Shown one piece after another: positions 38,609-50,600 of a stretch of 64,000 nt of DNA. A program made the translations under genes and the position numbers. A model generated the notes under the pieces. It did no database searches. It worked only from the letters and a program-made list of their open reading frames with translations, and was not told where the DNA came from. The stretch is from positions 9,787,055 through 9,851,054 of the forward strand of contig NC_081541.1 in assembly GCF_901000735.1 (NCBI RefSeq). Direction: 5' to 3'. The DNA is from Corylus avellana (Eukaryota > Streptophyta > Magnoliopsida > Fagales > Betulaceae). Numbering within the stretch: the stretch's first letter is position 1; every line of letters begins with the position of its first letter.

Positions 38609-41600
38609 CTACTTGGACAGGTATTCCCTCCGGCTCTCAACCACGACCTTCTTCCTCGTGTCGACATCAATTTTCTCCAGATCGGAAGCAGTTCCGAGAT
38701 AACCATAAAAGATCCTCTTTTTCTCTCCCGTCTTCTCGTCCACCTGCATAAGGTTTGGGTTCTTCTCGTCATCCCTGCCAAAAGACACGGGCTGTTGGCG
38801 AGCCCAAGCCCTGCGTCCATGATTTTCTTTCTCAAAGAATTCTCCAAACCGCATCGCCTCCTTAAGGCCTGATTGATCACCAGAAAACTTAACGAGGGTT
38901 ATACCCAGGTGACCCTCTCTCCCATACAAAGACTTTGACTTGCCACTCCCAAATCCAAGATCTGAAACACAAAGACCAATGAGGGAAAAAAATGCCAAAA
39001 GGGCTTTGTTGTTTCATAAGTTGAGTGCACTCTACAAAGTCTTAAGGGTAACCACCAAAGGTAATTGAAATAACTTCTAGGGTTCCAAATGTTATTGAAC
39101 TTAATGATATGGGTCACAATTCAAGGCAATTTCCATAATCACCAACCAACAGTTTCAGATCCTCTACAAAAGAAACCCGAAGGCCCCCAAAAAACACCAA
39201 ACTATTATTAATCTCTTGCTTGATGGCTACAGGTTAGATGTCAAAACACTCTCACAAAGTGTAAGCAAAAATCATGTCTAGAATGTATATGAAAGATCAA
39301 AAAAACATATGGAACAAAATGCAGGCTCAAACACCATTACCACCAGATGATATTAGGAGATGGATAGCAAACACAACATCAAGTACAAGTGAAAAATATA
39401 CTCGTCGAAAAATTCCTAACTAGAAGGAGAAGGGAGAAACAAGACATGCAAATCAAGGTACCCTAAAGCATAAAGGAACAGTAAAACATAATAAGACCCT
39501 ATAACACAAAGGAAGTACCATTTAACACTTGACAATAACCAATTTGTGATGAATTGTCAGCAAACATGATGTAACATGAGGAACCAACAATCTATTAGGT
39601 TAGAATGATTAAAATAGAATTTAGAAACCATAAGTGGGTTCCACCTGGACAAAGAAATCCAATTGGATTGACCAGCAACGTCTGATGCGCGCAGCTTAAA
39701 CTTCCTCATTTTAGCCTTTTCTTCCAATAAGTTTAAATATATAAGTTAAAAGGAAAATCATAATCTACTTGCTAGCAGGCCATTTCATAAAATGGAAGCA
39801 GCATTAATATTACCTTAATCCCATGGTATGAGACCCGAAACATTCAAGTTATGTCTAGCTTTCCTAACACAATTGGAACAATATTAGATACATTAAAATG
39901 AATCTTCTTTAGATTATGAACGGCTGAACATTCACATGCTTCTTTCAGCTAGCTGTCTAAGATTGTTTTATCATCTTCACCAACAGTTAAATAGATCCCA
40001 ATATTCTACTAAATAAGAACTAGTTTTCAGAACTTTTCCCAATAGTTGTGAATCCAAATATATCACATTTGACAACTTCTCTGAAGCAATTCTGTATTTT
40101 TTTTTTTTTTGTGGCTAAAAGCTCATTTCCAAAACCTCTTCAGCTTTTCTTTGACTCATAAAAAACTAGTATGTATATATATATATATATATATTAAAAA
40201 AAAAAAAAAGAGCACTAATTCCAAACATTAAAACAAATGCTGCTAGTGAAATTACATTAACTCCTTTCACTTGGGAGTTAAATCTTCAATAAGATTTTTT
40301 TTTTTGAAAAAAAAAAAAGAAAGAAAGAAAGAAAGAAAGAAAAGAAAAAAGAAAAGAAGGAAAAACCAAGTTATCTGCCACAAAATTACCAATATGAAAT
40401 ATGTATCACAGTAAAAGTCAGATTATCAAAAGCCTGGCAACAACTAACAAGTAGATGCTAAGCAATACTCGGACGAAGAGAGTGGAGTTGGTGCACCAAC
40501 CAAATCAAGAGATATAGCAAGATATTATGAAACTCAACTGACACAAATGGCTGCTTTCAAACATGATCTTAATACCATTTCCTGTTAAAAGAAAAGAAGT
40601 ACAACCAAAACCGATCATGTGGATATAAAACCTAAAAAGTGGACACAGGCAGGTCCAAACCCAGTTAAAACCAGCGACTTCGAGTTTGTGGGTTTGTGCT
40701 GTGGATCGACTACGTTAACTGAACCACATAGGATGAGAACATGTTGGAATGGCTCATTCATCTAATGCAAACCCACATGGTGCAAAATCATTCAAGCTTA
40801 GGCATGGGCTGAAAATCACAAGCCAGTACATACATGCCTGAAACATGCCTGCAATTTTTTGTAAAATTTATAAACAAAAAAAAAATAAAAAAAAATAAAA
40901 AAAGGTGGGGGGGGAGGGACACGAAAGGAAACCGGAAAAGACGATTGTATAATATTACTTGCAATTGACACAGTAGCAACCATAAAAGAGACCTGCACAT
41001 GTTTGCTCTCAATCATTAATATCATCCACGAGCTCATGATTTAGGTAATTTGATCCCAGACTTCTTCAATCTGAGTTGGATAAGAAGAGTCCTTGAATGG
41101 GTTTGGGGAAACCCTCACCTATAGGCAGGGCTTAACATCACCAATAACACAAATTTTATAATTTGGGAAGTTGTTGGTGTTTGGAGGGGGGGGGACACCA
41201 TAACAATTCTTAGGCTTGGTCTGCGACAGTGACACCTCAAAAAATTAGTCACACATTGGGAAGATGAATTGCCCACTCCAAAAATTAGTCTCATACATTG
41301 GGAAGATGAATTGTCCATATGGAGTGGGTAGATTACTATTATTTTTTATGCAAGTAAAAGGATTTCATTAAAAACCAAAAGGTGCACCCAAGTACACAAG
41401 AAGTGTATATAAGACACCTAAACAATACAACAACAACAAAAAGAAGAGAAAAAAAAGGTCATGAAATGTGCAAACAATCATAAGCAGCTATCCATTGAAA
41501 AAGGGTATGGGAAAATAAGGCCATTCCACCATCGTCCTCTCACTATCTTCAAAGCTCTAATCTCTCTTTTTTTCCTCCAAATTCACCACATCAAATAGAG

Positions 41601-44600
41601 CGGGATAATTTTCCACAAAGCTTCACTTTGAGAATTACCAATCTTCCTTCTCTAAGAAGTGAAGAGATCTCTCACACGATGAGGCATGACCCACGCTAAG
41701 CCAAAAAGACCGAAAATAGAGTACCATAAGGCACTAGCTATCTCACAATGGAGAAAGCGGTGATAAACGGTTTCCCCACTCTTCCTAAACATGCAGCACC
41801 AATCTACTACAACGATCTTCCGCTTGCTTAAGTTGTCCACTATGAGGATCTTACCTAAAGGGGCAAACCAAGTGAAGGAAGCCACTCTGAACAAGGCTCT
41901 GTTCTGCCAAATACACCTCCAAGAGAAGGGGTTGCTCATGAGGGATTAAGACATTATAGAATGATTTTACATCAAACAATCCTTTCTTGGAGGGGTTCCA
42001 TCAAAGCTTGTCAGCACCATCCTATTCTAGCTTAATGGAATACAATTGATCGAAGAACGAGGAAAAGAATTCTATCCCTCAATCATGCATTGTTCTAACA
42101 AAATTAACATTCCACTGAGGAGAACCATTAAAGAGATCACCCACGAAAGCATCCTTAATACAAGAAATGCTATACAACTTCGGAAACGCTGCCTTAAAGG
42201 CCATTCCCCACACCACACATCATGCCAAAACTAATCTTGGAGCTATCACCCACCTTAAAATTAGAACTAGAAAACTCTTCCCACCCCCTTTCCTAATGGA
42301 CTTCTAGAGTCCCACCCCATAAGACACAAAAACTTCATTAGAGCACCACCCACCCCACTAACTGCCATATTTCACATCCACCACCTTTCTCCAAAGATCC
42401 TCTCTCATAGATGTAACGCCACAACCACTTCCCTAGAAGGGCTCAGTAGAACAAAAGCAAATTCCAAACCCCCAAACGCCCCTCAATGATCAGAGAACAT
42501 ACTTTGGGCCAACTTACCTGATGGAATCTGACCTCTTCACCCATACCTCCCCACAAGAAATCCCATTGTAGCTTCTCAATTCAATTGGCACGCTAACCCA
42601 CGAGGGGAAACAACAAGAAGTAGGTCTTCAAGTTAGATAAAGTACTCTTGATTAAGGTAATCCTACTTACCCATTTTAGACAAGTACAATCACTTTTAGC
42701 CAACATAACCAAACAACGCTCAACCTTCTCAATAATGCCATAGGTTTTCCTTTAAAAGAAGTACCCAACAAAAGACCAAGGTACCTCATATGCAAAGATG
42801 AAACCATGCAACCAAAGATTCTAGCCAAACCTTCTATGCTATTAATCAAACCTACAGGAACCAATTCTAACTTAGCCAAAATGATCTTCAAGCCTAAAAC
42901 GGCTTCAAAACATAAAAACCAGCAACACAAATGACGGAGGTGATCTGAGTCTGCCCCACATAAAACTAAAGTGTCATCTGCAAACAGAAAACGAGTGATA
43001 TCAAACCCACCAACATTCCCTGTCCCCACAGAGAAGCCAGACAACAAACCCCCACCCACTACAACAAATATCATCCTACTAAGCCTCCATCACAATGACA
43101 AACAACAGCAGAGACATAGGGTCACCCTATCTCAAGCCTAAGAGCTACTAAAAAACCGATGGGAGTGCCGTTCAACAAAACAAAAACAAAAAACGCACCG
43201 AAGAGATACAATTATTCATGTTCGCCATGTCCCCCCAAAACTGCTCCTTAGCATGTACAACAAAAAATCTCAATTAATATGATCATAAGCTTTTTCTAAG
43301 TCTAATTTGCATAGCACATCCGGCTTCCCCAGATTCTATTCTACTATCAAGGCATTCATTAAGAACATGATCTAGAATATGCCTTCCTTAGATGAAAACA
43401 TTCTGCGATTTAGAAATAATCTTCTCCTAGACCATCTTCACCCTATTAGCTAGAACCTTGGCAATAACTTTGTAAATGCCACTCACTAAATTAATTGGGC
43501 GAAAATCCTCCTTTCAAACTTATCTCTAGCATGGAAGTCATGAAATACCTTCATGATGTCTTCTTTTAATACATCCTAGCAAGCTTGGAAGAACGCCATA
43601 AAGTGCTAAGTGGGACTAACTTTATAAGTGAGATTCTAGGTAGCTCAAATTACTTGACTAAACCTTTTGGAGTGATAGCGCAAATGTGGTTAGCACTTTC
43701 CTTGGGTCATTACAAATAATATCAGAGCAACCTAATAACATCATGTGGCATTGAGGCACTGCATGACATGGGCCCTAACAATGACGTCATGGATTTGAGT
43801 GGAGGAGAATGTGACACTCCCGAAAATTAGTCCCACATTGGAAAGATGAATTGCCCACATAGAATGAATGGATTATAAAAGAGCTCATGGGTGCTAAGTC
43901 CTACATTGGTTCATTACTAGGTGAAACTGGGCTTTATAAGTGATTTTAAGGAGCTTCAATTGCAACTTGAGTAGTCCTTTTAGAATAATAGCGCAAGTGT
44001 TTTTTTTATAAGTAATATACACAATGATTTCCCTAGTTGTTACATGATCTTTAATAAATAATGAGCTTAGACCCCAACCAAGTACCTCCTTGAGCCTTAG
44101 ATTTGGTCTAGTAGTAAATCCTGGTCGCCTCGCATAAGCTCCGCTTGATACAAGCCTCAGCCATAATCACCTCCAACCATACATTAACAACTATAGAGTT
44201 CACTAACCAACCATATTGGCCCCACCCGCTTCTCATAAATTACACCTCTCTACATTTCCCTCCTAATTATTGAGTTAGTGCCACCCCTCCTTTGCCCGTA
44301 AAAAGTTTGGCCCACGGCACTCAGTGGAATCATCTATGAAAATCCGGAAATCACTCTTCTTTTAGCTTGGACCCTCAATCTATGAACCTTCCAATAATTA
44401 ATATATTTCTCCAAAATACCCCATAAAACTAAGGCATTTCACTCATGCTAGCTTTCCAAAGAAAGGAATGCTTGTGATATCTTACTAAAGAAAACAATTT
44501 TTAAATTTAAAAGGAAAAAAAAAAAGAAAAGAGATCATTGTTCTTGAACAATGTATCACATAAAACTTTAAATGGGGAATCAATAATTACTAATATTTCA

Positions 44601-47600
44601 TCACCAATTCTTTAAAATAACTCAACCCCAAAATATTGTGGTGTTTGCCTACGGATAATTCGACAACCCCTAGAATTGGGTATCTGATTGCCTTGAACCA
44701 ACCAGCCTAACCAACCTAACCAAGTAGAAGCCCTCACCTTATTATAAAAAAAAGTCATGAAAAACAAGTATGCATTGGTAAGAATGAGCTTGACAAAGAT
44801 TCAGACTCTGAAAAGGCAGGTAAATCTTTGTTAAAGCTAAAATAAAAAAGGAGGCCATGGCCAAAGATGTACACCCGTGCATGAAAGTAATAAAAGTTGC
44901 ATCAGTGAAGGAAAGCAATTGAAGTGGTTGGACGAGACCAAGGACACAAACTTCTTGATAAACAACGAAAATAATGATGATTATGGATCATGGCAATCAT
45001 GATATGCAACAACACCATAAAGGTGTTCACTATGAGAACCACATCTCTACCAAAAATTCACGTCTAAATACCAGTAAAGACGTTACTTACTGTTCAGGTT
45101 AAAGCATTCAAAGAAAAAATAAAATACGAAATTAGTTAGACTGATGAATAGTCATTTAAGTAGTAACACTAAATACCAAAAATGAAGTGCCCTGACACCC
45201 ATCAAAAATTACCATACGAGTCAAACTGAACTTGAATAACATGTAATACAATAGCAAACAAAGATGCAATGCAGAAATTTTGCATCTTAACGATGTGCTC
45301 AGGCAGAATCTTCAAATATAAGTTTCCACACACTCTCCACTACATCCCACCCAACCCCCAAAGCACCCTCTCTTTTAACCCATCATATAGAAACAATAGA
45401 CCAAAGACTCAAATCACAATCATCTGTACGGGAATCCAGTTAGAGGTTCCCAAGCAAGCACATCTGCAACAAAGCTAAGAATGTTACTTGGGAGGCACAT
45501 CTGCAACAAAGCTAAAAATGTTACTCTTCCCAAATGAACAATGCTATAATCGACCAACTCAACTGAGCTATTGTAACGACCCATACTATAAAAGCAAAGA
45601 CTAATAGGAACTGAAGTACCAAAAAGAAACTTTGACGTCACAAAACAGCATAAAATACGGAATGGTATGACCAACTTAACTAGCTATTGTAACTATCCGT
45701 ATTATAAAAGCAAAGACTAATGTGAACCAAACTACCAAAAAGGAAATTTAACGTCACAAAACAGCATAAAACCGGAAGAATGGTAAACCATGCCCAAAAA
45801 AAAAACAGAAAAGAAGAAGAAAAAAGATAACAGGTCAAAACAAATAAGCAGAAATTGGGCTCTACCAAATAACAAGTATGAGGCAAAAAAACTCTTCCAG
45901 TGACAAATGGACTATACACGCGAATGAATTGAGTATCAATGAGATGACAAAAATGAAGTATCATAAACTAACAAAAAAAATAAGCTGGGGGTTACTGTAG
46001 AACAAATAAATAAAAAGTGACTTAAAAAAGGGAAAATAAATATATATACACTTGATCAGGCCTTAATCCTAATTTCCTAGGGTCAAATACATGTATCCTA
46101 TTCTGTCATTCAGCTCTATGTACGGCCATTTCCACTAATGACAAAGACTGCTGCATAACAAAAAAGCCCTCCACTACGTATCACTAAGTTCCAGAATAAA
46201 AGGGTCCTTGAAATCAAATTAGTGATCATTAGAAAGGTGGGGCATGAAAATTAAAACAGAGAGGTTTGCATGCAACTATACCCTAGAACTCTCCCTTATA
46301 CACTCCAATTACCCTTTGAAATGATGGAAACCTTTCTCAGAGGAGATTGGTGGGCTGGGGATCATGAGAATAGGGACAATAAATAGTAGCGCAGATAGAG
46401 GGTTTCACAAGAAATTTTTTACAAGGTGCTCTTTAACTGAGACAATAGAGCAAGGTCTTACTTGAGAAAAAGATGGAGCATACAGAAATGGGTTGGTTCG
46501 GTGTAATATTATAGATACCCATAAGGAACTAGCAAAACTAATCATGAAAATATCATAAGAATTTTGCTATAGATGGTGACTCAACTAAAATCAAATGCAT
46601 GCATCCGATCTAGAAAACCAGAGGCCAACCCTTTCGCAAGGACATTTTGATACAAATAGCACAAAAATGACAGAAATGAAAGGGCGCATTATACCTCTAA
46701 TTTTATTATCCATTGCTTTGTTTCCCAAACCTTCCATGCGCCCCTCTTTACTCCTTCCAGTGATTGTATTTTGGATGATCACCACAGGTGGCCATATGAT
46801 CAGATCATCCTGGTTTGCTGCTGCTTCATCAGCAGATAGAAACTGATATGTCTTTGAGTTATCAGGTGGCGTTGAGTAGTTCCACCCCATTAAAACACAC
46901 AGAGCTTTGTGTAAGCCCAAGTGATCCAATCTCAAGTCAGCATTATCTGAGTTGTAAGTGTGCATTATGAGACCATGCATGTCTGAAAAGTCTTTAGAAG
47001 ACCTGAAATTATGCACATCAAGGGCATTGAAGAATATAATTCAGGTTTTCCTTACAGATATCAGTGTGTGCCTTAATGTTTCAACTATAAGGGGAATGAA
47101 GGCAATGCCTTCACCAGGGAATAAGTGAAAATCTCAGATATCAAGACTAAACAATAGCATTGACTAGAGCTAGATAACAAGCATCAACTATATCAGTTGC
47201 ATCATAGAACAACAGTATATAACAATGAAGTTGTTCCATTGTGTACAAAACAATTACTCCACTAGATAATTACAGATGAGTTTAATTCTATCACGTGGAA
47301 AGATTCCAAAGTTTCATAAAATGACATCCTTTTGGTTTTAATTTGTGGTGAAGCCACCATTTTTTTCAATGACTCGAATCTGATGTGATGGATTGGTGCC
47401 TCCAATTTATAAAAATGGAAGTAGAACAATTTACTAACTAGGGACCTCAAAATGCACACCAATTTAACTGCACAATTAAGGTTCACCAACATCTCAACCT
47501 AAAAGTATGGCACCATTGCCCTTGAGCCTAAGAAACATATCAATTAGTATATAACATCAACGTCAGAAAAACATATATCATCATTCTTATAGACGGGACA

Positions 47601-50600
47601 TTGTTTCCAATCAAAATGAAAAAAAATAAAAACAAAAACAATACAGCGCCATGCCATCCATAAGTTAACAGTATCTGAGTGAATGCAACATATACAAAGC
47701 TGAGAAACTTATGTAAATTAACTACTGCCAGCTAAACCATTGAATACACCAGCGCATTTTTCATAGGAATACAATTGGGACAGTTGGTAGTTTTGTGAAA
47801 ATAAAAATCAGCTTAAGTCCAGCATTGCAGCTGATATAGTCTATCATTTCCGTCGTAGCCAAAAAAGAAAACAAAGGGCAATCAGCTTGAACCAGCAGTA
47901 TGTAATGGCAGGTAAACTAACAGAAGAAGAAGATGCGTAATTGAACCTATGTTTCGGTAAGTAATAACACATAGCCACGACAGCAATCAGAAACCGTCCA
48001 AGTCAAACATAAAAGCAAAAGATCTTAAACTCCTTTAAATTAAAACAGATTAGGTGTTAAACAGGCTGATGCACTAACCTTTATAGTTAATATGATATTC
48101 CATATCTTATGCTCTACAGCGCAACCTCTCACTTCCAATATACGCTCATTTCCCATTCTACCCTCTTTGGTTGCCAATTATTCATCTTAGATCCTTGTTT
48201 CATATACAATCACGTTGTCAACATGTGGATGCCATACAATGACTGGTATAAATCAGATTTATAGCCAGGTAATACAATTTTAAACCTTTAACACATCTTC
48301 TATGACCACATGACACAATGAAGCACATATCCACTTAGAAAATCTAGCAATTCTACGTTCTCATTGTTCAATGTCCTCTTCCTCACAATAGTCAAATAGT
48401 CAAGCTGCAATTACAAAAGAACGAAAGAACAAAGCCGCCGGGAACAGGGAAGCAGAAACTCTTGCACATGTACTCCAGCAACATTGCACTGAATGAGTCA
48501 TAACGTAAAGAGATAAAGCTAACCGCAAGAAGAGCTAACTAATTAATTTCAGTCTTCCAGCATGTGCTATAATTACATTGCATTCACTCCGATACACATA
48601 GAGAAACAGATGCACACACAAAGAGACATTGATACAAATACAAGTGAGAGTATATACGTAGTGGATACTGCCAACCAAATGCATGAAGTCCAACCATTAA
48701 AATGGATTGCTTCACAAGACAAAGACCACATTCCAGACGAAGAACAACACAAGTATCAGTTGGAAGTGACGTTACACTATAAGCCACCTATCAGACAACT
48801 GACTAAAATGGTCATCGGCCAATTGGAGATGTTTCAGTACAAAACATAGAGATGGTAACCCCTAAATATGCACCACCTAATCTATTAACGTGAGAAAAAA
48901 GAGAGGCCATACACATCTGTCTTCTAAATCAACAAAAAAACATAAAAGATAAGCAATTAAAGAACTGATTCAAAATCAGAAAGGAGATAAGCTGAATCCG
49001 ATGAAAAACTTATTAGCCACTGTGCATCCCATAACCTAAATTACATGGTACAACTTATTAGCCACTTGTTCTTTTTGCCCCTACTAGCTTGGTGGCTTCT
49101 CTTGTAAACTTCATGTGTACAAGTGCCTTACGTTTTTAATAATATCTCGATTACTTATAAAATAAAATGATGACATCAAGAAGGCATGACTCCAATGCAT
49201 TGGAACACATCAGAAAACAAGATCATTGGCTACTGTCAGTGATTAATATTCAGACATTTGAACTACAACATTTTTTTTTGATAAGTTCTTTGCTATTTTA
49301 ACTACAACATTTGCATATAGACTCACAATTTAACACACTGAATTACTAATGAGTAACATTCAAGAAATTAGTTTTCCCAATCTATCAATCTTACTAAAGC
49401 AACTAACTTGAATGCACAAGCTTCTTTCATGTGTATCCTGCATCACAGGTCCCAAAATATAAAGGACTGCTAACATTTTGAAAAGTAATATTCAGTGCAA
49501 GAAGTTATGTCCCCAGACAACAGCAGCTGGCAAACAGAGACCATCACCTTTGTTGCGAAAATCAACAAGTTGGCTAGCACTATATAGATTACCAACTTGA
49601 ACCATAAGCAGGTCCCTATTCACTAACATTTACAGAACACATTCTACAGCACATAATCAGATAAAGGCCCTAAAAATTACGTCATAAGCATCGTACAACT
49701 CTTACGCCAAGGCGTAGATGGATCACTCCTAATGATTAAAAAAAAGAGTAGAGACCTGATCTCACTATGCAATTAGTGTAAACAAAAGCACATGGAGAGC
49801 TAATGCCTTAATCCTAATCCCAACCAACTGAATAATGCATCCGCGACTACAATATAAATACACACACACACACACACAAAGTTATTGTGACTTTAAGATG
49901 GCATGATTGTAATAAGTATTCCCAATGATGGTATATCAGTCTATTATATTATTTCCAACACACACAGTGCAATAGTGAGAGGTGGAGCAGAGATTTTCTA
50001 AATACCAATCTTCTTTCTCAATTCTTTTCTTGTTCTCTCTAAACCCTAAAATTTTAAGTGCCCATATGCCCCCGCTTTTCTAATAGGAAAATCCTTTGAT
50101 CTATATCCACTCTAAATGAAACTGAATACATCATCCAAACTAGATGCTGATCCACACACACTGACACTGTTAATGTGATCCTATCCACCCACCTTTCCAA
50201 ATTTTTATGAGTAAATCAGTTCAATAGAAAGTGCCAAGAGAGACTCCAATTAGGAAGAAAAAGAAGAACATATGCCTGCATCATCAAAACTAGAGGCTGA
50301 GTACTACATGCCTGCACTCCTAACTAAGTAGCAACAAATGCAATACAATTAAAACCATCTGAATATAGATTAGAATAACAAGATCTGCAATGCAAGGTGC
50401 AGCAACTGGAGAAAAGCACATATAACATAAACGAGCAAGTATATGGTCAAACTTTTACAGCTCAAAGGGAAGATTGACAATATTCAGGCACAAAAGAAGC
50501 AATAACATGGATTATAGAAATCCTGGATTCGCAGGGAATGCTATTTCTTCTTGGTTCTTCGAACCAATAACACTTTCTTAGAACAAATCAAAATTCATTA

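Noticed and set aside
48562..48849. 95-aa plus-strand ORF in XS gene intron 1
   Set aside because: No recognisable family, no splice signals, and simple composition. Treated as chance.
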